64,000 nt of DNA, from the NCBI GenBank assembly GCA_025149285.1, contig CP102274.1, positions 3,374,001 through 3,438,000 on the forward strand, in the 5' to 3' direction. Shown here piece by piece: positions 1 to 8,659 of the stretch. The position numbers and the translations under genes are program-made. Numbering within the stretch: the stretch's first letter is position 1; every line of letters starts with the position of its first letter. The notes beneath the pieces were generated by a model, which saw only the letters and a program-made list of their open reading frames with translations, searched no databases and was not told the origin of the DNA. This DNA comes from Hungatella hathewayi (GTDB lineage Bacteria; Bacillota; Clostridia; Lachnospirales; Lachnospiraceae).

Positions 1-374
1 TTGCCGGCAATCTTGGCCGTGGTCGTGGTTTTACCCGCGCCCTGGAGACCTGCCATCATGATGATCGTGATCTCATTTGCCGGTTTTAAATGAATCTCAG
101 TGGTCTCGGAACCCATCAGGTTGACAAGCTCCTCGTTCACTATCTTTATTACCATCTGCCCGGGAGTTAAGCTGTTCATGACATCCTGTCCAACCGCCCG
201 CTCCTGTACAGCGCTGATAAACTGTTTTACTACCCGGAAGCTTACGTCGGCCTCTAACAGAGCCATCTTAACTTCCTTTAAGGCAGCCTTTACGTCCGCT
301 TCTGTCAAGCGTCCCTTGCCCCTTAAATTTTTAAATACATTCTGTAATTTATCGGATAAGCTCTCAAAAGCCAT
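1..374 (-). CDS. ffh: Signal recognition particle GTPase Ffh (N-terminal part, cut by window edge)
   Basis: Ffh binds signal sequences on ribosomes with the 4.5S/SRP RNA and delivers membrane proteins to FtsY. Only the first ~124 residues are present. The reading starts MAFESLSDKLQNVFKN, the helical N domain, and runs into the GTPase P-loop GLQGAGKTTTTAK near the window edge. The ATG at 374 has a strong AGGAGG site about 8 bases upstream. It lies just downstream of ylxM in the same direction, the usual ylxM-ffh pair, so both probably share the promoter near 766-794. The rest of the gene lies before base 1. Identification is very secure. Confidence 0.97.
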   Translation of the reverse strand, partial: MAFESLSDKLQNVFKNLRGKGRLTEADVKAALKEVKMALLEADVSFRVVKQFISAVQERAVGQDVMNSLTPGQMVIKIVNEELVNLMGSETTEIHLKPANEITIIMMAGLQGAGKTTTTAKIAG

Positions 375-399
375 CTAATGTCCTCCTGATCTACCCTTT

Positions 400-750
400 C
401 TAATGAGCCTCCAGGTCGATGATTTCGCCCGATATCTCCTCGATGCGCCGGAGCAGATTCCTGTCGCCCGTTCTGGAAAATTCTCCCGCCAGACTCTGAA
501 TCTCTCTGGCAAGCCGTTTCGTATTCCCGAATTTTTCCATCAAATGAAGCTTTTCTTCATAATCTTCCAGAATTCTGTCACACCGCTTCACCAGGTCATG
601 AACGCCCTGACGGCTGATTCCCTGTTCCTCCGCGATCTCGCTTAAGGATAAGTCGTACAGCACCACGTCCTCGTAAACCTGCCTCTGGTGTTCTGTCAGA
701 AGCGCGCCGTAAAAATCATACAGCAGGCCCTGTCTTGCAATCTTTTCCAT
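400..750 (-). CDS. ylxM: YlxM-like helix-turn-helix protein, SRP operon
   Basis: A 116-residue protein of the UPF0122/YlxM family. It carries a sigma-factor-like helix-turn-helix (LSLSEIAEEQGISRQGVHDLVKRC) and a charged helical C-terminus. The family is encoded immediately upstream of ffh in most Firmicutes and is thought to modulate SRP expression or function; its mechanism is poorly known. I chose the ATG at 750 (MEKIARQGLL), preceded by AGGTGATG. An in-frame GTG at 774 is unlikely because it falls inside the apparent -10 box of the promoter. The gap to ffh is about 25 bases. Confidence 0.93.
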   Translation of the reverse strand: MEKIARQGLLYDFYGALLTEHQRQVYEDVVLYDLSLSEIAEEQGISRQGVHDLVKRCDRILEDYEEKLHLMEKFGNTKRLAREIQSLAGEFSRTGDRNLLRRIEEISGEIIDLEAH

Positions 751-765
751 ATCATCACCTGTGCT

Positions 766-794
766 ATCATACACTACTTTACCATGGGTGTCAA
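766..794 (-). promoter_or_regulatory. Sigma-A promoter of ylxM-ffh
   Basis: Reading the minus strand, TTGACA (complement of 789-794) is followed after exactly 17 bases by TATGAT (complement of 766-771). Transcription would begin near 759, giving a very short leader before the ATG at 750. Both hexamers are near consensus, so a strong constitutive promoter is likely. The region 775-859 otherwise holds nothing coding. Confidence 0.85.
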
Positions 795-859
795 GTATTT
801 TTTCTTTACACCCTTATTTATTTTTATCTGTCATCAATTATGGCTTACTGTCCAATGGC

Positions 860-1456
860 TTATTGGCGATGACAGCCGGCAGAGGAGCCCGCTGACCGCT
901 CTCCAACTACGCGGCACGGAAGCCCTGTCATACCCTTAAAACGCACAGGGAACGTATAAATGGTGGCCTCCGCGGCCATTTCTCCCTCCAGTATCCCGGA
1001 TAAACCGCATAAATTTTCCACTACAAAGGTATTTCGGTCCGCGCAGTACTGATCCTTCGGCGTATGTTCTGCTCCGCGGCGGATCCCCGCACAGTCGATT
1101 CCGATGATGGAAACGCCTCTATCCAGCAGCCGGTCGATCAGCTCATCCGAAAGCTGCGGATGCTCTTTAAAATAAACCGGAGTGCCGTACCCGGTTTGTT
1201 CCAGAAATCCTGTGGAAAACGCCACAAACATGCCCGGCTCCACGCGCTCCAGTTCAATATCCCCGGACTCGATATCACGGCCGGAGACCTGGCTGACATC
1301 AAATACCAGACCTTTTCTTATCACATACTCCAGCGGAAATTCCCGGTCCATCACGTCAAAATGAGTACCCAGATGGCCGGTCAGCGCTTTTTTCTCATTT
1401 CCCTGGGCATCAGCCGCCGCCTTCGGCGTGACTTCAACCGTCAAATCAATCATCAT
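860..1456 (-). CDS. Cyclase-family (kynurenine formamidase-like) hydrolase
   Basis: A 198-residue member of the PF04199 cyclase family, which includes KynB-type N-formylkynurenine hydrolases and isatin hydrolase. The metal-binding signature HLGTHFD is at residues 28-34. The C-terminal half has the family's GIDCAGIRRG and a final FPVRFKGMTGLPCRVV strand. The family binds divalent metal and opens amide or lactam bonds. No tryptophan catabolic genes are nearby, so the substrate is open. Its 5' end overlaps the 3' end of the upstream hydrolase by 11 bases, so the two are translated from one mRNA. Confidence 0.85.
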   Translation of the reverse strand: MMIDLTVEVTPKAAADAQGNEKKALTGHLGTHFDVMDREFPLEYVIRKGLVFDVSQVSGRDIESGDIELERVEPGMFVAFSTGFLEQTGYGTPVYFKEHPQLSDELIDRLLDRGVSIIGIDCAGIRRGAEHTPKDQYCADRNTFVVENLCGLSGILEGEMAAEATIYTFPVRFKGMTGLPCRVVGERSAGSSAGCHRQ

Positions 1457-2147
1457 ACGCGTTTCCTCCCTGTTCCTGCCGTTTCACCGGTTCGGCAAGA
1501 AATTTCTTAATAAGATGGTACAGCTTTCTGCTGTGTACCACATAGCTGCCGTGATTTTCTCCGGGGACAATCACGAGGCGGCTGTTCGGAATCTTCGATG
1601 CCAGATAACGGGTATGCTCTTCCTTGATCATATCATTCTCTCCCGCCAGAATCAGCACCGGCTCTCCAATCCGTTTCAGTTCCTCCTCTGTAATCTGCGG
1701 CTCCACCAGCATCATCCGGATCTTCGGATCCCTGTCGAAATGGCTGATCAGGCGGAACAGCTGGAACCATTTCTCCTTTATCCCCTGGGGATAGGCATTC
1801 CCTCCGCAGAGAATCAGCTTTGACAGCAGGCCGGGATTCTGCTCCGCCACCAGCATACCGATGATTGCACCATCGCTGAAGCCGCAGAACGCCGGTTTTC
1901 TGATATCCAGTTTTTTGATAAAGGAAGCCACGTCATCCGCCATGTTCTGATACCCAAGGGTCTCCACGGCCGTGCTCTTTCCATGTCCTCTGGAATCCAG
2001 GGCGTAAACGGTGTAATCACAGCTCAGCAGCGCGGCTGTCTCATCAAAAACAGAATGGTCTTCCCCATTCCCATGAACGAGGATTACGGCCGGACCATGG
2101 CCCGAAACGCGGTAATATAATTTGACTCCATTGACATGTAGTTCCAT
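1446..2147 (-). CDS. Alpha/beta hydrolase
   Basis: A 233-residue alpha/beta-fold hydrolase. It has the HGNG oxyanion segment at residues 25-28, the nucleophile elbow GFSDG with Ser91, an AGENDM loop with the likely catalytic Asp, and ENHGSY with the catalytic His near the C-terminus. It resembles small-molecule esterases and carbon-carbon hydrolases of the MhpC/RsbQ kind. The substrate cannot be told from sequence. The gene overlaps the following cyclase gene by 11 bases, and together they may act on one acylated or lactam compound. The VOC gene lies about 50 bases upstream in the same direction. Confidence 0.85.
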   Translation of the reverse strand: MELHVNGVKLYYRVSGHGPAVILVHGNGEDHSVFDETAALLSCDYTVYALDSRGHGKSTAVETLGYQNMADDVASFIKKLDIRKPAFCGFSDGAIIGMLVAEQNPGLLSKLILCGGNAYPQGIKEKWFQLFRLISHFDRDPKIRMMLVEPQITEEELKRIGEPVLILAGENDMIKEEHTRYLASKIPNSRLVIVPGENHGSYVVHSRKLYHLIKKFLAEPVKRQEQGGNAYDD

Positions 2148-2197
2148 CTGTTCCCCTCCTCTTTCTATATGGCAGCACGTCTGAAAAAGCGCTCCGT

Positions 2198-2566
2198 TTA
2201 TCCCCTCTCCGGAACAATCTCAATCCAGTATCCATCCGGATCACTGATAAAATAGATCCCCATTCCCGGATTTTCAAAGCAGACAACGCCCATTTCTTTG
2301 TGTTTCTCATAAAGCGCGTCAAACTCATCCGTGGTAAATGCCAGGTGGAATTCACATTCCCCCAGATCGTATGGCTCTTTCCTGTCTGCCAGGTACGTCA
2401 GTTCCAGTGTAAAATCACTTTTACCGTCCCCTAAATAGACCAGTTTAAAGGAACCGTCGGAAGCCTCCTTCTCACGGACCGGTGTGAGTCCCAGCGCCTC
2501 TTTATAAAATGCCAGACTCTTTTCCAGATTGAGAATGTTAAAGTTAAAATGGTTGAATGATATCAT
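2198..2566 (-). CDS. VOC-superfamily (glyoxalase I-like) protein
   Basis: A 122-residue vicinal-oxygen-chelate protein made of two beta-alpha-beta-beta-beta modules. Candidate metal ligands sit at the classical places: His6, Glu55, His74 and Glu116 (in DPDGYWIEIVPE). This matches lactoylglutathione lyase-like proteins, and methylglyoxal detoxification is possible. Firmicutes lacking glutathione often use such proteins for other thiols or for resistance. It is first in a three-gene unit with the hydrolase and the cyclase-family gene. The start at 2566 is preceded by AAGGAGAAAAG, a good ribosome site. Confidence 0.85.
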   Translation of the reverse strand: MISFNHFNFNILNLEKSLAFYKEALGLTPVREKEASDGSFKLVYLGDGKSDFTLELTYLADRKEPYDLGECEFHLAFTTDEFDALYEKHKEMGVVCFENPGMGIYFISDPDGYWIEIVPERG

Positions 2567-2737
2567 ATTCTTTTCTCCTTATCCTGTTGATTCTGTCTTC
2601 TCTGAATGTTTTGCTTCAAATCCGGCAGCTTGAACGGCAAAAAAAGCCACTGCGGGATAAAATCAGTATATCACATGAAGCTGTTATTCTCTATATATTT
2701 GAGTCTATTATTTCATAATTCATATCATACAGGCAAA

Positions 2738-2784
2738 ACAAAAGCCGCTGCCAGAGGGCGTTCATCGCAGCCTGGCGACGGCTA
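2738..2784 (-). terminator. Intrinsic terminator after the response regulator
   Basis: On the minus strand AGCCGTCGCCAG (2772-2783) pairs with CTGGCAGCGGCT (2743-2754), with two mismatched positions, and is followed by TTTGTTTTG. It overlaps the regulator's stop codon and ends the six-gene ABC/two-component unit. Nothing else is recognisable in the 2567-2781 gap. Confidence 0.8.
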
Positions 2785-3495
2785 AAGAAACAAATGCTCT
2801 AATTTCAATTCATGAATCAAATTTACGATTTCCTTTGTGCGCGTACAGTTAAACTTTTTTAGAAGGCTCTTAATCTGAGTCTTTACCGTGACCAGTTCCA
2901 CAACGCGAAGTTCGGCGATCTGCCCTACCTTGTAATTCTGCAGCAGCAGGCGCACCAGTTCCCGTTCCACGGGAGTCAGCTGCCCCACATTAGTAATAAA
3001 AAACAGCAGACTCTGCTCACTGCGCCTTAATCTGGAATACTCGCTCATCAGCATCTTCTGAATTCTGGCTTCCATCACCGGTTTTCCAGAAACAGCGCTG
3101 CGTATGTGGAAAAGCAGTTCCTCATCGGGGCAGCCTTTAACGATATAATCCACAGCGCCTGCTCCCATCGCCGTATAGATCATCTGGTTCGTGTCGTGTG
3201 CCGTCAAAAATATAATCTGTGCCTCCGGCTTTTCCTTCCGTATCTCTTCCGCCGCTTCAATCCCTGAAGTCAAATACTCCATCTCTATATCCATCAGTAT
3301 CAGATCAAATTCCATCATCTGTGCCAGCTTCACAATCTCTTCTTTTCCATCGGCACTTCCCGCAGTTTCCATGTCTTTCTGGGAGTTGAGCAACTCGCAG
3401 AGATCTTCACGCAGCAGATCAAAATCTTCTGCAACCAGAATTCTTATTTTTCTTTCCGTGATTTCACCCCCTCTTCTCCATATCTTTTGTGCCAT
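2782..3495 (-). CDS. Response regulator, receiver plus LuxR-type HTH
   Basis: A NarL/LuxR-class transcription regulator of about 237 residues. The receiver has the acidic pocket in VAEDFD, the phospho-acceptor Asp (about residue 69) in LILMDIEM, the conserved Thr in FLTAHD and the Lys in YIVKG. The C-terminus has a LuxR-type helix-turn-helix starting LTPVERELVRLLLQ. It overlaps the end of the kinase gene, so translation is coupled. The start is uncertain: I use the ATG at 3495. No good start lies closer to the receiver domain, and an upstream in-frame TTG at 3546 also exists. It probably controls this transporter operon. Confidence 0.88.
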   Translation of the reverse strand: MAQKIWRRGGEITERKIRILVAEDFDLLREDLCELLNSQKDMETAGSADGKEEIVKLAQMMEFDLILMDIEMEYLTSGIEAAEEIRKEKPEAQIIFLTAHDTNQMIYTAMGAGAVDYIVKGCPDEELLFHIRSAVSGKPVMEARIQKMLMSEYSRLRRSEQSLLFFITNVGQLTPVERELVRLLLQNYKVGQIAELRVVELVTVKTQIKSLLKKFNCTRTKEIVNLIHELKLEHLFL

Positions 3496-4981
3496 ATCCT
3501 GGCAGCATAATAAAGAAACTGGTTCCCGTCTCCGGATGGCTTTCAATCCTTAACGTGCCGTAATGGCTCTTAACAATATTCCGAACATAGAAGAGACCCA
3601 TTCCCCAGTTATAACTCGTATTCTTGCTCGTATAAAACGGCTCACAGATCTTCAGACGCTCTGTTCTGGAAATCCCCTTACCATTATCATGAACCTCCAG
3701 TACCATATAAAGGCGCTGCCTTTTAATAGTCAGACGTAACTCCGCTCCTGCTTCACGCCCGGCTTCAGCAATCGCCTCCTGCCCGTTGCAGAGTAAATTA
3801 TAAACCGCCTCAGCAAGATGCTCCCTGTCTGCCAGAATCATCCCATCATCACAGATTTCTGCCGTAACCTTCCTGTCCGGATATTTTTGATAAAAACGGC
3901 CCTCGGCTGCCTCGGCAATCTCGCGTACAGAGACAGGCGTCAGCAGTATGGAATTGGAGTGGATCGCGCGGTATAAGTCTTCCATCCGTGTTACCATTGA
4001 CTCATTAAGCTGATTCAGCTGAGCGGCCACTCCCCGTATTTTTTCCAGATCCGGAGAATCCTCATTCAGTGCCCGTCCCAGCTTCTTATTCAGAATCCGG
4101 TTAGCCAGAAGCTGATTCTTCATACTGTGAACAAACACCGAGGCCCCCAGACTCGTCTGATCAAATTTGCTCTGTAAATACACCGTTTCCATATCCTGAT
4201 TATACGTGATCTGAGTATAACGCAGCAGATTCACGGAACCTAATATGACAAAAAATATCGAACAGAGAACCAGAGCAGCCCAGGAAAAAGAGTACATGAT
4301 TCCCGCCGTATAGCTCCCCCGCCATATCCATAGAAATTCCAGACCGTAGTACTGGTAAATCTGCGCCGGATCCTGTAAGCCATAGATAAGGTACAAAAAT
4401 GCCATACTGATATAAGAGAGCAGAATATATCTGAAATTCTTCTTAAAATACGGGATTGATATACTCTGGTATTCATGAATCAACAGGAACAAAGCCAGCA
4501 GCAGGCAGACCATAATCCATGCCATCGCCATGACCCCCATAAAGTTCTGCAGTTTTCCTCTTCCTCTCACCCACAGCCGAAAGACTGCCGGATAGTAATA
4601 GACCAGCCATATCACGACAGTATACACCAGAATTTTTAATTTTCTCATATGTCTGCGCACCAGAGTGCTCATAGAATAATTGAGGGAAATCAGAAGCAGA
4701 ATACAGGGAAAGCAGCACCTTCCCACCGCCGCTGCGTATCCCTGAACATCAAGGGTAATGGGAAGGTACTGCAAATACTGTTGAATATTCGGCAGCAGGA
4801 ACAGCAGAATCTGCTGGTTCCTCGAAAAGCCTCCGATTTTAGCTGTATAAATCACAATTCCTGCGAGCATGGCGATAAAGCTTCCGCACAGCGCCAGAAT
4901 AAGAAGAGATATCTTATCCCGGCGCAGCCCCACAACAATCAGCGCCACCACGCCGATCAACGCCATCATAATGATTAACAT
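3464..4981 (-). CDS. Membrane sensor histidine kinase
   Basis: A 505-residue kinase. The first ~255 residues hold about seven hydrophobic segments, a multi-TM sensor of the 7TM/LytS-like type without an obvious extracellular domain. The dimerisation/phosphotransfer region has His285 in FVHSMKNQLL. The ATPase domain has the N box around Asn399 (LLCNGQEAI), the G1 box DNGKG at 432-436 and a final MGLFYVRNIVKSHYG segment. It is encoded 14 bases after the transporter lipoprotein gene and overlaps its response regulator. The arrangement suggests it senses the transported compound or the transporter itself; that is inference. Confidence 0.9.
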   Translation of the reverse strand: MLIIMMALIGVVALIVVGLRRDKISLLILALCGSFIAMLAGIVIYTAKIGGFSRNQQILLFLLPNIQQYLQYLPITLDVQGYAAAVGRCCFPCILLLISLNYSMSTLVRRHMRKLKILVYTVVIWLVYYYPAVFRLWVRGRGKLQNFMGVMAMAWIMVCLLLALFLLIHEYQSISIPYFKKNFRYILLSYISMAFLYLIYGLQDPAQIYQYYGLEFLWIWRGSYTAGIMYSFSWAALVLCSIFFVILGSVNLLRYTQITYNQDMETVYLQSKFDQTSLGASVFVHSMKNQLLANRILNKKLGRALNEDSPDLEKIRGVAAQLNQLNESMVTRMEDLYRAIHSNSILLTPVSVREIAEAAEGRFYQKYPDRKVTAEICDDGMILADREHLAEAVYNLLCNGQEAIAEAGREAGAELRLTIKRQRLYMVLEVHDNGKGISRTERLKICEPFYTSKNTSYNWGMGLFYVRNIVKSHYGTLRIESHPETGTSFFIMLPGYGTKDMEKRG

Positions 4982-4995
4982 CGTTCTTTCTCCAT

Positions 4996-6111
4996 CTATT
5001 TATGGTAAGATTCATATGCCTCTTTGGCAAATTGAGGACAAAACCATTCAGCCACCGGCACAGTTTTCTCCACCTTGCCATCCTGTACATATAAATTCTG
5101 AAGCGCATCATACCATTTCGCCGCAGTACCGTCAGTCATCACCTGGTAGCAGTAATCCGCGTCAAACAAATCAATGTTGTTCATCTCCGCTGCAACACCG
5201 TCGAGAGGCGCATCAATAAATTCAGCTACATTTTCTGCTGTCTCTTCCGGATGTTCTTTTCGATAATCCATTGCCTTCAGCATGGCCCTTGAAAAGCGCA
5301 CCATGACATCCGGATGGGCATCCATAAATTTAGGAGTCACCACCCAATGGCCCGGAAACGCAAACTGATCTCTGAAATCACCAATTGAGGCCAGCTTCAC
5401 AACATTTTCTTCTCCCATGGTTTTTCGAACCTCACTGGTCTGCGGTGGCCAGAGCGTACAGGCGTCCACCTTTTTTGCCACAATCGCCGCCACCATCCCT
5501 GCCGCATCCATATTGACGATTTTCACATCATCACGGCTGAGTCCCGCTTTTTCCAATGCCAGCTTTAAGACGGTTTCTCCCGAAGTTCCCGGCGCTGTAG
5601 CAATGGTTTTTCCCTTCAAATCTTCCAGAGATGTAATTCCAGACTCCTTATACGTTAAAAGCTCATCCCCATTCCCCAGAAATTCTGTCAGAAACACGTT
5701 CACCTGCCTCTGTACGGCCAAAAATGTAGCACCGTGGCCAATATACCCAATGTCCACATCTCCGGCCACCATCGCTGCGATTTCCTGAGGGCCGGCAGTA
5801 AACTTAACCGGTTCCACTACGAGTCCTTCTTCTTCAAAAAAGCCGTTTTTTTCCGCAGTAATATAAAGATTATTTCCTCCGAAATTCGGATGATATGCAA
5901 CTCTGAGCTTTACCGTCTCCGGTTTCGAGGACTCTGTCGTTTCTGCCCCATCCGTCATTTCTGCCGCCGCAGCTTCTGTCTGCTGCCTGGCCTCTGTCGT
6001 TATCTCCGGTGCCTTCGTGTCTGTGTTCTGCTTCGGTACTCCCTCTCCTGAACATCCGGCCAATATTCCGCACAGCATCACTGTCAGTAAGCCAACTGGT
6101 AATTTTTTCAT
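4996..6111 (-). CDS. ABC transporter substrate-binding lipoprotein, NitT/TauT (SsuA/NMT1-like) family
   Basis: A 371-residue lipoprotein. It has a signal peptide with lipobox LAGC (Cys20) and a Thr/Glu-rich linker, followed by an SsuA/THI5-like periplasmic-binding fold (VAYHPNFGGNNLYITAEKNGFFEEEG; GDVDIGYIGHG; TAPGTSGETVL). The family captures sulfonates, nitrate, riboflavin or pyrimidine precursors. No sulfonate monooxygenase or thiamine gene is close, so the ligand is unknown. It follows the ATPase gene by ~50 bases and precedes the kinase gene by 14, placing transporter and two-component system in one operon. Confidence 0.9.
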   Translation of the reverse strand: MKKLPVGLLTVMLCGILAGCSGEGVPKQNTDTKAPEITTEARQQTEAAAAEMTDGAETTESSKPETVKLRVAYHPNFGGNNLYITAEKNGFFEEEGLVVEPVKFTAGPQEIAAMVAGDVDIGYIGHGATFLAVQRQVNVFLTEFLGNGDELLTYKESGITSLEDLKGKTIATAPGTSGETVLKLALEKAGLSRDDVKIVNMDAAGMVAAIVAKKVDACTLWPPQTSEVRKTMGEENVVKLASIGDFRDQFAFPGHWVVTPKFMDAHPDVMVRFSRAMLKAMDYRKEHPEETAENVAEFIDAPLDGVAAEMNNIDLFDADYCYQVMTDGTAAKWYDALQNLYVQDGKVEKTVPVAEWFCPQFAKEAYESYHK

Positions 6112-6161
6112 ATTCTTTCCTCCTTCTCCATCTTATCTTTCTCCAGAATAGTTGTAAACCC

Positions 6162-6968
6162 TTATTTCCGTACTTCCAGAAATTCCCTGTACACCTGTCC
6201 CCATACATGAACTTTCAAGTCCAAAAATTCCTTCGTCATCTTCGTTTCCTGCGTTCTTGGATAAGGAATGTTTACTGGAACAATCTCTTTTACCCTTCCG
6301 GGCCGGGCGCTCATGATCACCACCCTCTGGGCAAGTATAATCGCTTCCTCCACGTCATGGGTGATGAAAAAACAAGTCTTTTTTTCCTTCTCCCACGTCT
6401 CTAATAACTCCGTCTGAAGCTGTGTTCTCGTCTGGGCATCCAGCGCGCCAAAAGGTTCGTCCATCAAAAGAATTTCCGGATTCACCGCGTAGGCTCTGGC
6501 AATCGCCACCCGCTGTTTCATCCCCCCTGACAGTTCCTTGGGATAGCTGTCGCCAAATTCCTCCAGACCTACCAGCCGGATATATTTATCTGCAATTGCA
6601 GACAGTTCCGGCTCCTTCACCCCTCTTAACTTCAATCCGAATTTCACATTCTTTTTTACAGTCAGCCATGGAAACAGCGCATACTGCTGAAAGATAACAC
6701 CTCGCTCGCTTCCCGGATTTACCACCTCTTTTCCTTTTACACAGACCCGGCCAGATGTAGGTTTTTCCAGACCTGCGATAATATTTAGAAGCGTTGATTT
6801 TCCGCAGCCGGAGGGGCCTACGACACAGACAAATTCATTTTCTCCAATCTCCATGTCCACACCATTTAAGGCCACCACTTCGCCGCTCCTGCCCTGATAG
6901 ATCTTCTCCACATGATCAATCGTTACAATCACGTTGCCTGATGCGTTTCCTGCCATCCTGTCAGCCAC
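6162..6968 (-). CDS. ABC transporter ATPase, SsuB/TauB type
   Basis: A 268-residue ATPase with Walker A GPSGCGKST (51-59), Q-loop VIFQQYALFPW, signature LSGGMKQR (146-153), Walker B ILLMDEPFGALD and switch His in FITHD. It is the usual length and order of a NitT/TauT-type transporter. Its start overlaps the permease gene end by about 40 bases (or 28 if the ATG at 6956 is used), so translation is coupled. It energises import of the unknown ligand bound by the downstream lipoprotein. Confidence 0.93.
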   Translation of the reverse strand: MADRMAGNASGNVIVTIDHVEKIYQGRSGEVVALNGVDMEIGENEFVCVVGPSGCGKSTLLNIIAGLEKPTSGRVCVKGKEVVNPGSERGVIFQQYALFPWLTVKKNVKFGLKLRGVKEPELSAIADKYIRLVGLEEFGDSYPKELSGGMKQRVAIARAYAVNPEILLMDEPFGALDAQTRTQLQTELLETWEKEKKTCFFITHDVEEAIILAQRVVIMSARPGRVKEIVPVNIPYPRTQETKMTKEFLDLKVHVWGQVYREFLEVRK

Positions 6969-7705
6969 CTTTCCAGTATATGAACGATCTTATTGAGCGC
7001 CAGACCGATGATTCCGATCACCATAATCCCCATGATAACAACATCCATCCGGAAATACATGCTGGCCTCCTGTATCATTGTTCCCAGCCCCTTACTCGCC
7101 CCCGTCAATTCTGATGCGATCAGTGTGGTAAGCCCGGCGGACAGTCCAAGACGTATGGCAGTCAGCACAAATGGAAACGATGCCGGAACCACGACGTGGA
7201 AGAAGATATCCCTGTCGTTTGCCCCCAGAACTCTGGCCGCTTTCACCAGTGTGGAATCCACATTTTTGACTCCCTGATAAATCGTAATTACCATGACGAG
7301 AAATGTAGCAATGAATATTACCATAATTTTGGACGATTCATCTACGCCGAGTGCTACGATTACAAGCGGTATATAAGCAATAGGCGGAATCGTTCTGATA
7401 AACTGTACCACCGGTTCCAGCAAATACTGCACAGTCTTATACCAGCCCATCAGAAAGGCTATGGGAATGGCAGCAGCCAGTCCCAGCAAAAAGCCGGTGA
7501 TAACCCGGAATAAACTGTAGCCGATATGAACCCAGATAGCTCCGCTCTGCGCCATAGTGATAAACGCCATCAGTGTTTTTTTCGGAGACGCAAACACGGC
7601 ACCTGCCTCCGATACTGAGATCATCTGCCATACCGCCAGGCATAAAACCAGAGAAATCCAGGACCAGACTCTCTTGTTCTTTATTTTGATCCACTTCATA
7701 GCCAC
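6929..7705 (-). CDS. ABC transporter permease, SsuC/TauC type
   Basis: A 258-residue inner-membrane permease with about six TM helices. The BPD_transp_1 EAA loop is seen as VKAARVLGANDRDIFFHVVVPASFPF. N-terminal WISLVLCLAVWQMISVS and the segment IRTIPPIAYIPLVIVALGVDESSK are typical of the SsuC/TauC family. It lies 7 bases after the NagB-like gene and overlaps the ATPase gene, so it is second in the six-gene unit. Confidence 0.92.
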   Translation of the reverse strand: MAMKWIKIKNKRVWSWISLVLCLAVWQMISVSEAGAVFASPKKTLMAFITMAQSGAIWVHIGYSLFRVITGFLLGLAAAIPIAFLMGWYKTVQYLLEPVVQFIRTIPPIAYIPLVIVALGVDESSKIMVIFIATFLVMVITIYQGVKNVDSTLVKAARVLGANDRDIFFHVVVPASFPFVLTAIRLGLSAGLTTLIASELTGASKGLGTMIQEASMYFRMDVVIMGIMVIGIIGLALNKIVHILERWLTGWQETHQAT

Positions 7706-7712
7706 TCCTCCT

Positions 7713-8534
7713 TTAATAGCACTGAGCTATTGCATTCGGTGAACAGACGATGGAAGCATTTGGATGATTTTGCAGCAGTGAGGCTGGAAAACTGGCCGAG
7801 ACAGTTCCGCAGCAGGCTCGTCTGATTGCCCCGGAATGCCAGTCTCTGAAGCAGTAAACACTGACTTTTTCCGCACACAGCATTTCTTTCATACCGACCG
7901 TGACTCCATAAAGCGGAATATCTTCCATTGCTCCATTCACTCCTGTGGAAGCCTTAATCGTCCTGGTGGTCTCGGATATTTTCACGACTCTGGTAGGGAG
8001 CTTTGCAAACTCCTCTATGCTTAAATCAGAAGGCTCATTAAACCCCAGATGACCGTTGATGCCAAATCCCGCAAAGCAGATATCCACGCCTCCCAAAGCT
8101 TCAATTAAATCTGGAATCCGGACCAGCCATTTGGGATCGGGATAGATACGCTGTTCCTCCGGCATCAGCAGACTCTTATCGATTTTGGAATAGAGAACCT
8201 GATTCATCTTCCGCCTCAATGAATGAATATTATCCAGTCCCACCAGATCACCATCGCTGTCCAGCCAGTCATCCATAGTAATTAACCATACCTGTGTTAA
8301 ACTGATTCTTCTGGTATTGACCAGATCCACGAAAACGGGATACTGTCCGGTCGGTCCGAATGGAATAATAAACACTGTCCGCTTCCCCTGCCGGTTATTT
8401 TCCTCAATCTTATCCGTCATCTCCAGTGCCATACGGCTGAATACGGAAGTCTGGTCCTCCAGACATGTGATTGGTATCCTGGAAATCCTTCTCACTTCTG
8501 CTGCCGGAATACGATATTCCTCCCATTGCTTCAT
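7713..8534 (-). CDS. NagB-like sugar-phosphate isomerase/deaminase homologue
   Basis: A 273-residue protein of the glucosamine-6-phosphate deaminase/6-phosphogluconolactonase fold. Residues 156-168, GFGINGHLGFNEP, match the NagB signature GxGxDGHxAFNEP, and MDDW at 87-90 matches the region of NagB Asp72. Asn160 replaces the signature Asp (Asp141 in E. coli NagB), part of the His143 relay, so the reaction may differ or be lost. It is first in the operon with the NitT/TauT transporter and two-component genes, an unusual partnership. Ligand and reaction are unknown. The start at 8534 has GAGGGGGAAAG upstream. Confidence 0.8.
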   Translation of the reverse strand: MKQWEEYRIPAAEVRRISRIPITCLEDQTSVFSRMALEMTDKIEENNRQGKRTVFIIPFGPTGQYPVFVDLVNTRRISLTQVWLITMDDWLDSDGDLVGLDNIHSLRRKMNQVLYSKIDKSLLMPEEQRIYPDPKWLVRIPDLIEALGGVDICFAGFGINGHLGFNEPSDLSIEEFAKLPTRVVKISETTRTIKASTGVNGAMEDIPLYGVTVGMKEMLCAEKVSVYCFRDWHSGAIRRACCGTVSASFPASLLQNHPNASIVCSPNAIAQCY

Positions 8535-8591
8535 AAACTTTCCCCCTCTCTTTTCTTGTCTTTAGCATACCACCTGCCTGTTCTTTCTCAC

Positions 8592-8612
8592 AGTATGATT
8601 TTTTTTCATACT
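8592..8612 (-). promoter_or_regulatory. Inverted repeat upstream of the NagB/ABC/two-component operon
   Basis: AGTATGA (8592-8598) and TCATACT (8606-8612) form a perfect 7-bp inverted repeat around a 7-base T run, about 60 bases upstream of the first gene of the operon. It is a plausible operator for the LuxR-type regulator encoded in the same unit. No convincing -35/-10 pair was found next to it. Confidence 0.45.
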
Positions 8613-8659
8613 TTTTTGACATTATCATTCAGGGGAATTTCTAACGCTGCTTGAGGGCA

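Noticed and set aside
4996..7705. Assignment as a sulfonate (ssu) operon
   Set aside because: The family includes carriers of nitrate, riboflavin and pyrimidines, and no desulfonating enzyme is present, so only the family is claimed.
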